From: Prunella strophiata
Lineage: Eukaryota > Chordata > Aves > Passeriformes > Prunellidae
Assembly (NCBI GenBank): GCA_036583965.1
Contig: JAZBQD010000019.1
Span: 496,001 to 560,000, forward strand
Reading direction: 5' to 3'
DNA: 64,000 nt
The position numbers were made by a program, and so were the translations under genes. The notes under the pieces are model-generated. The model did not search any database, was not told where the DNA came from, and was given only the letters and a program-made list of their open reading frames with translations. This document shows positions 53,000 to 64,000 of this stretch, one piece after another (the stretch's first letter is position 1; the number at the start of each line of letters is the position of its first letter).

Positions 53000-53300
53000 G
53001 GAGATTCCAGAGAGGCCATGGAGCTGCTCCAAGGGCTGGAGCCAGGCTGGGAATGCTGGGGGTGTTCACCTGAAGAAGGGAAGGCTCCAGGGAGAGCTCA
53101 GAGCCCCTGGCAGGGCCTGAAGGGGCTCCAGGAGAGCTGGAGAGGGACTGGGGACAAGGGATGGAGGGACAGGACAAGGGGGAATGGCTCCCAGTGCCAG
53201 AGGGCAGGGATGGATGGGAGACTGGGAATTGGGAATTCCTGGCTGGGAGGGTGGGGAGTGGCTGGGATGGAATTCCCAGAGCAGCTGTGGCTGCCCCTCA
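53000..53300 (+). mobile_element. CR1 LINE fragment, 3' end lost
   Basis: TGGAGCTGCTCCAAGGGCTGG, CAGAGCCCCTGGCAGGGCC, GGACTGGGGACAAGGGATGG, GGGATGGATGGGAGACTGGG, CAGAGCAGCTGTGGCTGCCC; broken at CCCCTCACGCC. Close relative of 20470-20885. Confidence 0.9.
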
Positions 53301-53943
53301 CGCCTGTGGCATTCCCAGGATTGGCATTTGGAAGTGCCTGGTATCCACATTTCCCTCTGTTCCTGCAGACCCACAAGGGATCCCTCTTGTCGTACTTGGT
53401 GTTTCCGTGTTCTCCAAAGCTGGATGACAGAATTCCTTCTTGTTTTATTCAACTCAGTGATGAATAAAGGATCACATTTGATGAGTACATGACACCTCCA
53501 GAGCTGCATTTCCTTTCATTCCCTTTGTTCCTTCGGATACTTTTCCTTTGATTTCGACAGCAAATGAATTAATGATGAATCCCAGCCCTGCCAGGCTGAG
53601 ATTGGGGGTGGGACTGGTTTATAACTGGGAATTCTGCTCCCACCCCCTCCCTGTGTCAGCCTAGGGGAATTCCCAAAGTTTTCCCCACATTTCTATGGGC
53701 AGATGGCATTTTCCAAGGTGGAAGTATGTCTTGGAATAACTGGAATTTTCTTTTCTGAGCTAGAGCAAGTGGCTGCAGGGGAGACAATGGAAAGGCATTT
53801 CCTGGATTTCATCATTGGAATAAACAGTCTGGAAGTGGAAGAGATCCCTGGGAAAGAAGTCTGGAGTGGGAAGGAGAAAAAAACTCCCTTCAGACATTGG
53901 AGAAAAAAATCCCACAATGGTTTGGAAAACACCTTAAAACCCA
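53301..53943. other. Unique sequence, no gene seen
   Basis: Nothing recognised. Confidence 0.45.
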
Positions 53944-54140
53944 TTATGGAATAGTTTGGGATGGAAGGGACCTTAAATCCCATTCATTCCCATCTTCCAC
54001 TACCCCACAGTGCTCCAAACCCCAAAGTCCAACCTGGCCTTGGGCACTGCCAGGGATCCAGGGGCAGCCACAGCTGCTCTGGCAATTCCAGCCCAGGGCC
54101 TGCCCACTCTCACAGCCAAGAATTCCTTCCTAAAACAATC
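53944..54140 (-). mobile_element. CR1 LINE fragment, 3' end
   Basis: TTATGGAATAGTTTGGGATGG, AAGGGACCTTAAATCCC, GGGATCCAGGGGCAGCCACA, GCCCAGGGCCTGCCCACTC, AGAATTCCTTCCTAAAAC. Confidence 0.9.
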
Positions 54141-54677
54141 AAATTAAAAAAAAAAAATCTTCCTAAAAATAGTTAAATCAGGCTCAAAAACAAGCTTTAA
54201 AATTTCCCAAGTCCAGCTGAAAAATAACCTAAATATTTATTTAAAGGTGTCCTCTAGGATCTGGAAGTTTCTGTAGGAATTCTGGATATTTGGGGCTGTA
54301 TTCCCTTCATGGAATTGGGGTGACAGCTCTGCACATCCCAGCAATAGCAACGGATTTGTATTCAGGCAGAAAGTTTGGCAGATACATTAATTTGGAAGCT
54401 CCTTGCAAGGATGATCCAGTATTTACTCTGGAATGACTGAAAAGGCTCCAAGTGGAACTCTAATCCATTAAATACCTCTTGAATGATGTTGTTATAAATC
54501 CCAATGATCCCTGACGTGCCAGGCTGCAAATGAAAACTTCCAGGGAGGAGAAAGCCAAGGCTGGTGCTGGGATGCAGCGCTGGTGGATTTGGCTGGGACA
54601 GGGGAATTGCTGGGATTTTCATGGACTAACACCAGGAAGAGGTTTCTGAAAGGAATTTATTTGTGTTGGAGATACCC
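54141..54677. other. Unique sequence, no gene seen
   Basis: Nothing recognised. Confidence 0.45.
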
Positions 54678-55020
54678 TGACCCATGGAACAGCAGGGACA
54701 CCTCCCACTGTCCCAGGCTGCTCCAAGTCCCAGTGTCCAACCTGGCCTTGGACACTGCCAGGGATCCAGGGGCAGCCACAGCTGCTCTGGCAATTCTGTA
54801 CCAGGGCCTGCCCACCCTTCCCAGCCAGGAATTCCTTCCCAGTATCCCACCTAAATCTCCCCTCCTCTTCCAGTTTGAAGCCATCCCCTTGTCCTGTCAC
54901 TCCAGTTCCTGCTCCCTGTATCCCCCTGAGATCCTGGAATTTGCTGGGAGTTCTTCCACACAACCTTCTCCTCTCCAGGCTGGTCATTCTCAGCTTTCCC
55001 AGCCTGTCTCCATAGGGGAA
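54678..55020 (-). mobile_element. CR1 LINE fragment, tail lost
   Basis: CATGGAACAGCAGGGACACC, CCAACCTGGCCTTGGACACTG, GGGATCCAGGGGCAGCCACA, CCCAGTATCCCACCTAAATC, CCTTGTCCTGTCACTCC, CTTCTCCTCTCCAGGCTGG, CAGCCTGTCTCCATAGG. Extends further 5' than most copies. Confidence 0.9.
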
Positions 55021-55909
55021 GATGCTCCAATCCAGTTATTCCTCAACGCCTTGATGTTATTCTTAAGGTTATTTTTGACCCAAACTGTGCTGAGGTTCTG
55101 TACCTCAATGGTTATATTTATGTTTGTATTTATTTCTATTTATTCATTTATATTCCTGTGCCAAGTCAATATGATCTGGTCAATGAAAGATCTTGCCTAG
55201 AAAACAAAGATCACTGAGGGTCTGGAATTCCAGCCCCCCATGGATTATCCTGGGATTGTCCTGGCACCTCAGGATTTTGGGTTTAATATTAATTTGTGAT
55301 GAACATGACCAGGGGCAAAGCAACAAACCCCCCCCCCCCCCCCCCAATTGGTTTACAGACAATATTTGTACAAGTTTAATCATTTATTCTGTGGGGAAAT
55401 TACCCAAAACAACCTGGAAACACAATGTTCAAAATTCCAGACCCGTTGGAATTGTGGGAGAGGAGGTGAATCCCTCGATGTGCTGGAGTGGAGCATCTCA
55501 AGGTCATCATTAAGCAAGAAGTGGAAATTTGCTGAGCTTGGCTTTGTTTGTGAATTCCTTTGGGTTCCTGAGGTAATGCTGGAGTGTTCTTTCAGCACAG
55601 CACAATATTTGGATTTGTGGCTTTAGTTGCAAAGGGGATTTATATGGGAAAGGCACATGGATCCCAGGAATTTTTGTTAACCCTGTGTTAAGCCAACAAA
55701 AGAAATTCTTTGGCCCTTGATAAGAGGCAGCAAAGTGCAGCCACCACAGGGATTTTTTTTTCTTTGTTCATTCCTTTCCTGCATTCCCAGGGCTGGGATT
55801 GCAATTCCATCACAAATTCACAGCAATAGAATTCCTGAGGGCTGAACAAGACAAGGTGGATTTCTCCTGATTTTATTGTCACCTGCTCCTTAATCCATGT
55901 AATCAACTC
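55021..55909. other. Unique sequence with a poly-C tract
   Basis: AT-rich at 55110-55150. Includes the C18 run at 55328-55345. No gene. Confidence 0.45.
55328..55345. repeat. Poly-C tract, 18 bp
   Basis: Uninterrupted C run, i.e. 18 G's on the minus strand; a likely site of length variation or assembly error. Confidence 0.95.
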
Positions 55910-56032
55910 TGTTAGGATCCCAGAAGGATTTGGGGTGGAAGGGACCTTCTCATTCCATGGGCAGGGACACCTTCCACTATCCCAGGGTGCTCCAAGCCCC
56001 ATCCAGCCTGGCCTTGGACACTTCCAACAGCC
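55910..56032 (-). mobile_element. CR1 LINE 3' end, short
   Basis: AGGATCCCAGAAGGATTTGG, GGTGGAAGGGACCTTCTC, CCATGGGCAGGGACACCTTCC, CCATCCAGCCTGGCCTTGG; ends at GACACTTCCAACAG. Confidence 0.85.
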
Positions 56033-56109
56033 ACTAAACATCAGATGGGGAAGATGGTCCCTTGGGAATTCTCTGGTGTGAGAAGGGCTCAGGATTAAGG
56101 GCTGATTAA

Positions 56110-57430
56110 GGGGAATTCACTTCCCTCATGAGAAGAGGATGAGGAAAATGGGAGTTAAACCAGAGAGTAAAGGGGAATTCACTTCCCTCATGAGAAGAGG
56201 ATGAGGAAAATGGGAGTTAAACCAGAGAGTAAAGGGGAATTCACTTCCCTCATGAGAAGAGGATGAGGAAAATGGGAGTTAAACCAGAGAGTAAAGGGGA
56301 ATTCACTTCCCTCATGAGAAGAGGATGAGGAAAATGGGAGTTAAACCAGAGAGTAAAGGGGAATTCACTTCCCTCATGAGAAGAGGATGAGGAAAATGGG
56401 AGTTAAACCAGAGAGTAAAGGGGAATTCACTTCCCTCATGAGAAGAGGATGAGGAAAATGGGAGTTAAACCAGAGAGTAAAGGGGAATTCACTTCCCTCA
56501 TGAGAAGAGGATGAGGAAAATGGGAGTTAAACCAGAGAGTAAAGGGGAATTCACTTCCCTCATGAGAAGAGGATGAGGAAAATGGGAGTTAAACCAGAGA
56601 GTAAAGGGGAATTCACTTCCCTCATGAGAAGAGGATGAGGAAAATGGGAGTTAAACCAGAGAGTAAAGGGGAATTCACTTCCCTCATGAGAAGAGGATGA
56701 GGAAAATGGGAGTTAAACCAGAGAGTAAAGGGGAATTCACTTCCCTCATGAGAAGAGGATGAGGAAAATGGGAGTTAAACCAGAGAGTAAAGGGGAATTC
56801 ACTTCCCTCATGAGAAGAGGATGAGGAAAATGGGAGTTAAACCAGAGAGTAAAGGGGAATTCACTTCCCTCATGAGAAGAGGATGAGGAAAATGGGAGTT
56901 AAACCAGAGAGTAAAGGGGAATTCACTTCCCTCATGAGAAGAGGATGAGGAAAATGGGAGTTAAACCAGAGAGTAAAGGGGAATTCACTTCCCTCATGAG
57001 AAGAGGATGAGGAAAATGGGAGTTAAACCAGAGAGTAAAGGGGAATTCACTTCCCTCATGAGAAGAGGATGAGGAAAATGGGAGTTAAACCAGAGAGTAA
57101 AGGGGAATTCACTTCCCTCATGAGAAGAGGATGAGGAAAATGGGAGTTAAACCAGAGAGTAAAGGGGAATTCACTTCCCTCATGAGAAGAGGATGAGGAA
57201 AATGGGAGTTAAACCAGAGAGTAAAGGGGAATTCACTTCCCTCATGAGAAGAGGATGAGGAAAATGGGAGTTAAACCAGAGAGTAAAGGGGAATTCACTT
57301 CCCTCATGAGAAGAGGATGAGGAAAATGGGAGTTAAACCAGAGAGTAAAGGGGAATTCACTTCCCTCATGAGAAGAGGATGAGGAAAATGAGGATTAAAC
57401 CAGAGGGTAAAGGGGAATTCACTTCCCTCA
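56110..57430 (+). repeat. 62-bp tandem repeat, 21 full copies plus 19 bp
   Basis: The unit starts GGGGAATTCACTTCCCTCAT; starts fall at 56110, 56172 and so on every 62 bp to 57350, with a 19-bp partial copy from 57412. Copies 1-20 look identical to the base as I read them. Copy 21 carries several changes (GAGGATTAAACC, GAGGGTAAA). Each unit has a possible hairpin (TTCCCTCAT pairing with ATGAGGAAA, one mismatch, 9-nt loop) and a purine-rich stretch from GAGAAGAGG to ATGGGAG. In-frame stops exclude coding. Confidence 0.98.
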
Positions 57431-58124
57431 GCAGCTCCCAGAGCAAAGGATGCTCCTTCCTTCCACAGCAGCTCTGAGTTATGTGATTTTTGGGGATTTA
57501 TGTCCCTTTTTCCACAGACCCTGATAACCAGCCCCTGAACAATTCCATGAGCTGCACAGTCCACTCTCTATCCAGCCAGGCAATTTTCTCCCTATGTGTT
57601 TCCTAAATTCAGTTGGTGCCATTAACAGGAAGGTGAGAATCCACCCAAGAGCACCTTTGGCTCCTAGTTAACCCAATTAGAATTGCTTCATTACTCAACA
57701 GCCCCCTGCTAGTTCCTGTTTCCTCCAGGGTTTCATAAAATGCTGAATGTTGTCCCCATTCCTGGAAACCCTTTAGAGCTGTGCATGGAGGTAGGAGGTG
57801 CCTGGAGCAGACCAAGTGGATCAGTGAATTTTGGAGGATTTTCAGGGCTGGTTTTGTTCAAATTCAGATCACCATGTGGGTTTGGTGGAGTCACAGTTCA
57901 AGAAGCTGCAATTCCACCAGGGAAACACTGGTTTGCTCCAGGAATTCAGCAGAAATATTGGTTTTGATGGAAGATTTGGGAGCTGGTGCCTCTTCCTACT
58001 GAGAAGAACAGGCAGAAGATTTCCCCCTTCTTTTGCCTTGGTTTTCCACGAGGATTTTAGGATGATTGTTCTGCTGTGCTCTGTGAGTTACCAAAATAAT
58101 TTCTCTGCAAGACTTGACTGTCTC
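57431..58124. other. Unique sequence, no gene seen
   Basis: Nothing recognised beyond short frames. Confidence 0.45.
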
Positions 58125-58200
58125 AAATCCCAGATCCCAGAGGTTGGAAAAGACTCCAGGTCTTGCACAGTCCAACCTGTGACCAATCCCCATGTTTTGG
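58125..58200 (-). mobile_element. CR1 LINE fragment, short and drifted
   Basis: CAGATCCCAGAGGTTGGAAAAG, AGTCCAACCTGTGACCAATCC, minus strand. Confidence 0.5.
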
Positions 58201-59007
58201 AATAAAAACCCAGAAGATCCCAACAATATGGAAGATGATTCAAAACAAAGCCATTTTCTTTACTCTAAAAATTCTGCTGGAAAAGTTTTTGTCCTTTGTA
58301 ATTCATGTTTTCCATGGGGAAAAAAAAAAAATCCATCAAGAACAATTGGAAATGAAAATGTCTCTGGCAATTATAATTTGGGAATGAAATTCTGCTTCAT
58401 TCTAACTTTAGTGGGAATTTGGGAATTTTGGCTGCTTATTTTAAGGTTCCCTCATCTCCTCTTAAAAAATGAAACTTCTCATTTGGTTCTTGCATTGAAG
58501 AAGAGGAAAAAATAGATGAAAAAACATGGAAGTGAGGTGGTTGTATGAAGTCCTGCACCAGGATTTATGCCAAAGGCCATTTATTTCCTGTGGAACATGG
58601 CAAAAAAAAGCTCTTCCAGCAGGAATTTATGGCATCAGGGACTCTGGGCAGCTCTTCAGGTTGGGATGGGCAGTGAGGTTGGTCTGGGGGATGCCCCAAT
58701 CTGCCCTTGATGGGCATTTGCCATTTGAATTTTCCCTCTTTTATTTCTTGACTCCTTTCCCAGGGTGAGCTCATCAAGGATATCTCATTCCCAAGGAACA
58801 GGGAACAGGGAGCTCAGCACAGACTTTTTGTCTGTAGCTATGAATATTTAAAATCTTGGTGAGAGCATCAGTGATCCTGATTTCCAAGGATTTAAAAGAC
58901 AAAACGACATTGGCCCAAGAATTCTGCACACAACGATGCAAATTCACCCTCTTTCCCTGGAATTTTCTTCTTCCACAGGGCTGGGAGATGCTGTGATGTC
59001 TCAAGTA
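58201..59007. other. Unique sequence, no gene seen
   Basis: A run at 58319-58331. Nothing else. Confidence 0.45.
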
Positions 59008-59270
59008 GGAACCATAGAACCATTAAGGTTAAAAGATCTCCAAAATCATAAAATCCAACCTACAATGAAGTTTTTTGGACACTCCCAGGGATGATGACTC
59101 CATCACTGCCCTAAGCTTGAAAATCCTTTCCCTGCTGAACTTTTCCCAAATATTCAACCTGAGCTGCTCTGGTGCCACTTGAGGCCATTTGCCTTGTCCT
59201 GTCCCTGTTCCTTGGGAGCAGGACCTGATCCTCCCTGGGCTCCACCCTCCTTCTAGGTGGTTGTAAAGAG
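59008..59270 (-). mobile_element. CR1 LINE fragment, old subfamily
   Basis: ACCATAGAACCATTAAGGTT, AAAATCATAAAATCCAACC, CACTCCCAGGGATGATGACTCC, TCAACCTGAGCTGCTCTGG, CCTTGTCCTGTCCCTGTTCC. Resembles 24593-24825. Confidence 0.8.
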
Positions 59271-61785
59271 CAACTTCCTGGAGTAGCAACAACCTCACCC
59301 CACATGGGAGAGAGGAGCAGAGCTAAAATTTTGAGTTTTGAGTGTTTATTTTGTGTTTCTCCTCGCAGTGATGGAGATGTTGTGCTTGAGGAACATAAAG
59401 CTGGGGTTCTGCTATTAAAATAAAGTTTTAGGCAGCAGATTTTTGTGAATTTTATTGTGATTTTATTCCCTTGATGACTCGGAGAAAGGGGGAGAAGACA
59501 GCGATGGATTTAGAGGAATTATCTCCATGATTTCAGAGTGATTTCCCTCCCTGCTGTGCTGTCATTACTGTCACCATATAAAAACAATGGGACATCAAAG
59601 AGCTCCTAATGTGCTCCTTGTGTCCCTTCTCCCAGCGCCTCAGGGACTCCACATCTTTGGGGTGCAGTTCCACCCAGGCTAAACAGGAATTATTGGGATT
59701 AAAAGAAGGTGAAATCCACTGGTTTCTGTTCCACTGGGGCAGCCAGAAAAATGATTCAGGGATCTCCCTCTGCTCAGCTCCAGCTCTGGAATTCTGGGAT
59801 TCAAATCCCACTGGATTTATAATCAGGGACAGAGCTCTCTTGTCTTTCATCAGTTATTTCCCTTCCCTTGAGTCCTTGACTTTATTTTCTTTAACCATTT
59901 CTGGGCTGGAACCCTGGATTTTCCTCTTTCATCTCCATGAATCCCAGTGATATAAATCAAGACACTTCATCTTTATTTCTGGGTTTTTTTTGTTTGGTTT
60001 TTTTTTTTTTTTCCTGGCTGGATATTGTTCACTTGGATGTCTGAGCATTTCAGAGGGAACAGCAAAGTGGAAAGATCAAAAGGCAGAGGGAGCAGCAGAA
60101 GGGGCAGCGAGGGCTCGGAGAGATGAAAAGATGCTGGTGACAGATGATGACAACTCGTGTGTGTCCCCAGCAACGTGACACGAGTGTTGTTCTCAGCAGG
60201 ATTTGAGGAAGAAAACAGCTTTGCTCGGAGCAGACAAAACAAAATGGGAAAAAAATTGATAGGGAGAGAGAGAGAGAAAAAAGGAAAAAGGCTGGAGCTG
60301 TCAGTGAGTCATGTTGTGAAGGAACTGCAACATTTCCAGGGCTTTCATTCACAGATCAGGCTCTTCCCTGAGCTGGCTCCCTTCCCCCAATCCCTGAGTT
60401 ATTCCCACTCTAGGATAAGCAGCTTTTCTCTTTTCCAAGCCACAACTCCCCCCTCCAAGGCCTTTTACAATCCTGAGGCTCCTCGGAGCCCTTTCTGTGC
60501 TGTGTCCCAAATAAATCCTACCAGGAGCAGCTCTCCAGCCCCATCTCCCTGCTTTTGCTGGAGGCTTCTGTGCATCCATTCAGATGGATTTGCCTGTGCT
60601 TTCCCAGCACTGAGGATTTGGATCCAGATTTTTGTGACTTTACAACAATTCATTTAGGAACATTTCACATTGGAGCTCATCAACTGCTTAATTGGAGTCT
60701 GACTGTTCTGGAATTGCTCCTAAACTATTTAATGGGAACTGGTTTTTCCAGCAGCTCTCTCTCCCAGCTCCTCAGTTATAAAAATAACCAAACAACCCCT
60801 CTGGTGAAGCAGCTTCAAAAATTCTGGAGGTCTAAAAAAATTTCTCAATTTCCATCACTGAAACAGAGCAGGAAAACTCCCCAATACCCAGGATGGGCAC
60901 CTGGAATCCAGGAAGATGGAATATAATGAAGAGATTTTGGGAAGGTTGCTCAGTCCATTGCTTTAGCAGGGACAAGCAGTCAAATTTTTTGGAGGCAAAT
61001 GCCTGTCTTTGGAGTTTAAACAAATGGGGTCTCCCAAGAAAGTTGTGGAAGGTCCTATTTAGCAAAAAAAAAACCCCCAAAAACCAAAAAACCAATCCTA
61101 AGGTTTGTCTGGCATTTCTTCAATACAAAAGGATTATTAAAAAACTAAGACTAAAGTTCTATCATGTAACACCAAAGGGAATTCTGATGGGATAATGAAC
61201 AGGGATGCAGACAGAAGAAATTTTGGGATGGGATCATGGGATAATCTCCCAGGAGGAAAGGATGACTTCATTCCATGGCTGGGTTATTTCTTAGGCTGAG
61301 CACAACTCGAACCAACAACGTGAAACAATCCCTGTGATTCCTGCATTAATGAATTTTATTGTCCTCTTTTATGATCAATTCAATTTTTGAGTGGTCCATG
61401 TAATGGAATTGTGGGTAAATATTATCCATAAAAACCCATGCCAGAGAGGAAAACTTGATGCCATGAAAACTTAATGCCATAATTTTACCTTTGGTGCCGA
61501 GTGCTGCATGTTCCCTGTTGGGCTGTGCACATTCCGTGGTTGGAACGCTCTCAGAACTTCCCAAATTATTAATTTTTCCTTCTTCTGGGGAGAGTTACAT
61601 GGAGTGGAGCACTGCCTGAGTGGAGCCTCATTTCCTTCCCTGGAAAAATCAAAATCTGGGAATAGCAAAGAGAGGGAATGAAGAGGCTTTGTGACATTTA
61701 ACGGGAATGGAAGTGTGACAGCACCAGGACCAGCTGGGACAATCCCTCCTGCCCATCCACTGGAGTAAAGCTCCTCTGGAAGTGC
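59271..61785. other. Long unique stretch, no gene seen
   Basis: About 2.5 kb, the longest run without named repeats. T run at 60000-60012. Frames up to 166 codons have no recognisable domain. Confidence 0.5.
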
Positions 61786-61890
61786 CCAAGGAACTCCTGG
61801 AAGTGGCTCTGGGCTGGTGACAAGGTGGGGATTTGGAACAGCTTGGACTCAATGCTCTGGGGGGGGCTTTTCCAACTGGAAAGCTGGGAA
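61786..61890 (+). mobile_element. CR1 LINE 3' end, GC-rich subfamily
   Basis: CAAGGAACTCCTGGAAGTGG, CTGGTGACAAGGTGGGG, ACAGCTTGGACTCAATGC and GGGGCTTTTCCAACTGG. Confidence 0.8.
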
Positions 61891-62439
61891 AAACTGGAAG
61901 AGTAAAGGAGATCAAAGTTATGCAGCTCCAGCAATAATCACCCGCCACAGATGGAAAACCAAATAATTTTCCCATAATTTTTCCCTTATCCATCTTGGAT
62001 TCCCATGAGAAGGAGCTGGATTTGCCCTGTGACCCCCTGGCAGCCTTGCACAAGTCTGGAGCATCCCCAGCTCCGTATGGAATCGGATCCAGAGCAGATT
62101 AATCATCCCAATTAGGCTTCAAATGCTGTAATTGGTGTTTCAAAACTCCACACTTAGTGGAAACTTTCAGTTCCTGAGCTGCTCTCTGTCTGTGGGACCA
62201 CCCCAGATTCCCCTGGAAAATGGAATGGGAATGTGCTCCAGCTTATTTGGGAGCAGAGTTTGAACATCCCACAATAAATAAGGAGTGAGATGAGGCCCTG
62301 AACAACACTAAAAAGCAAATTATTGATTTTTCTCTTATTAAGGGAGCAGCCTCTGCTCTGTGTGCAAGGAACGAGGCAGAGGAGCTGAGAATAACAATGG
62401 AATGTGGCCCTGAAATCAAAGATCCCATCAGGAACAGCT
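61891..62439. other. Unique sequence, no gene seen
   Basis: Nothing recognised. Confidence 0.45.
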
Positions 62440-62680
62440 CCAGCTAGAGCTGGACCTGCCTGTGCATCTTTATCTCTTTTCCTTCCTTGATTTCAGCTGC
62501 TGATTTTATCTCATCATCCATTTTCTCCCTGGTGAATAAGATGCAGAGCTGCTCTCTAAATCAGCACCTTCTTAATGCAGCCTTTTGTGGTGACCACAGC
62601 ATTTGGGAAGATCTTGAAGGCCTAATGAGCCTCATCAGCTGAATTATTTTAATTAACAGAGAAACAGGACCAGCCTTTGC
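62440..62680. other. Candidate conserved non-coding element
   Basis: Repeat-free, with CTTTATCTCTTTTCC (GATA-type), GATTTTATCTCATCATCC, TTTTGTGGTGACCACAGC (palindromic GTGGTGACCAC) and TTATTTTAATTAACAG. No open frame. Confidence 0.3.
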
Positions 62681-63329
62681 CTGAGGGATTTTTTCTCTGA
62701 GGTGCTTTTCTCTTTTATAAAAATTTGGAGTTGTAAAAATTGGGTTGTTTGCTCCAAAAATGAAGCAAAGGCTTCCATTTTAGGAGGAAAAATTGAGATA
62801 TCAAGTCAGTTTTTAGCGAGACAACTTTTTAATCTTTACCCTATTAAAGGTTTTGGTGTTGGGCAGAAAATCCCATTGAAGTCCTGGAAAAACCCTGCTG
62901 GAAAGAGAAATTCCTGCTTGGCTTTGGTCAGAGTGGGCACATCCACCTGTGGAGATGTGGGGTGCTCATCACCACTGCCAAAATCTGGTGTGGAGGGTAA
63001 GATAAAAAAGATTTGGAAATTCCAAATTTTTCCCAAAGTCTCTCAGATACATCCATGGATCCTACACCTGTGGGATAATCAGTGATGCCAAAAACCACTT
63101 CCCATGGAGGTAATTCCACACAAGTTCCTGAGATTTGGGATATCCTGGATTTGGACATCTTCACACCTGGATCTGCTCTCCTTATCCCAATAGAACATTA
63201 CTAATAATTCCAAGATATCCTTTAATTTCTCCTCCCAAACCATCTTTCATTCTCTGAGGCATTAAGAAGAACGGGAACATTGATGAAAACAGGTGTCCAG
63301 TGTCCCAGGTGTCAGTCCAGGCACTGAAA
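62681..63329. other. Unique sequence, no gene seen
   Basis: Nothing recognised. Confidence 0.45.
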
Positions 63330-63560
63330 ATCCTCCCAGGAGCCGAGCTAATTATGGAAAATCCAGCTAATAAAGGTAAACAGCTTCTCCATGAGTGCTT
63401 CATAAATATCCAGGGAAAGGCAGATGCACCGTCTGGTTATTCCACGGATGAATGCTGGCTGCTGATTGATTACAAAGCTCCAGTCAGGATTTTATCAGCT
63501 CAATAACTCTGTAATCAGTCCCTTATCTCAGTTTTGCCTGATTAAAATTGCTGCACAAGT
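63330..63560. other. Candidate conserved non-coding element
   Basis: Repeat-free: GCCGAGCTAATTATGGAAAA, GCTTCATAAATATCC, GCTGCTGATTGATTACAAAGC, GGATTTTATCAGCTCAATAAC, CTTATCTCAG. A 68-codon frame crosses it but has no known domain. Confidence 0.3.
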
Positions 63561-63756
63561 GGCTGTTCTTTCACACTCTCCTTCCCCGAGGGAATTTTGA
63601 TGGACCACAGCAACGGGAGATGTTTTTAAATGTCCAAGGTTCACTCTGTGAGTTGTCTCCTTTGTGTTTGGAGGTCTGATCTGGATGTAAAATCGGATTG
63701 TGGAGGTGATAAGGGAAGGTGTGCTGACGTCTGTACAAACAATTAATGGGTGAGGG
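63561..63756. other. Unique sequence
   Basis: Nothing recognised before the LTR start. Confidence 0.4.
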
Positions 63757-64000
63757 TGATGCCTCAGGTTTTGGCTTTTCTATTTTTCAGATTCTGTGCT
63801 GCTTTAGTGTGTGGGTCTGGGCTTCACATCAGGGCATGGTGAGCTCTGTGCACAGAGCAGGGAGACAAAACAATTCCTGCTCCAGCTGGGCACCAAGGAC
63901 AAATGATCCAAATCTCAGCCCAAGAGCACAAACAGTGTGGGCTGAAGAGAGAAAAACAAGCAGGGTGGGAGTGCAGGGGCTAAAGCTGGAATGGGACAAT
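63757..64000 (+). mobile_element. LTR of the TGATGCC family, copy 3, cut by the window edge
   Basis: Starts TGATGCCTCAGG and runs to the last base with only about three differences from copy 1 over the compared ~210 bp. Whether this is a solo LTR or the 5' LTR of a provirus cannot be seen, because the window ends inside it. Confidence 0.8.

Noticed and set aside
56110..57430. CRISPR-like regular repeat
   Set aside because: Units follow one another with no unique spacers, and the genome is a bird's; this is a minisatellite.

Overview
This window looks like non-coding DNA from a bird, most likely a songbird (passerine). The main evidence is roughly fifty fragments of the avian CR1 LINE, recognised by the 3' tail 'TTCCAACCCAAACCATTC' or its reverse complement and by body motifs such as GGCAGCCACAGCT. 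There are also long terminal repeats (LTRs) of endogenous retroviruses of the kind common in passerines, and a general excess of GGAATTCC-like sequence. The species is inferred from repeat content only. I found no protein-coding gene, rRNA, tRNA or CRISPR array that I can defend. Almost all open frames lie in CR1 pieces or tandem repeats, or are short and without recognisable domains. The window is best read as an intergenic or deep intronic region.

Layout. 1-4.7 kb: a nested inverted duplication (arms 1177-1398/4375-4598 and 1881-2298/3828-4245) around a 1.5-kb spacer. 5.9-6.9 kb: a 1.06-kb GGGAT/GGAT satellite, rich in G-quadruplex motifs. 7-13.7 kb: scattered CR1, one copy split by an AT-rich expansion. 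13.7-15.3 kb: about four tandem copies of a ~399-bp unit. 17.1-18.7 kb: a 41-bp repeat, then a CR1 copy cut by a solo LTR with a 6-bp target duplication. 21.5-22.2 kb: an ERVL-like LTR. 26.1-31.7 kb: two copies, in opposite orientation, of an LTR family with TGATGCC...GGCATCA ends. A third copy runs off the right edge at 63.76 kb. 43.7-44.2 kb: a poly-T-expanded segment plus CR1 that matches 684-1060. 46.0-46.8 kb: a direct duplication of ~260 bp. 56.1-57.4 kb: 21 nearly identical copies of a 62-bp unit.

Between these, several repeat-poor stretches have the look of conserved non-coding elements: AT-rich, with TAATTA, forkhead-like and ACAAT motifs. The best is 50430-51389; others are near 22.6, 27.2, 37.3, 38.5, 47.3, 62.5 and 63.4 kb. 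If they prove conserved, the window would be a regulatory desert near a developmental gene. That is inference, because no gene is visible here to link them to.

Nothing here forms a pathway or operon. The strongest observations concern genome dynamics: a ~97%-identical inverted duplication, three very different tandem arrays, nested retroelement insertions that give a relative order of events, and two CR1 copies sharing the same ~120 bp beyond their 3' ends.
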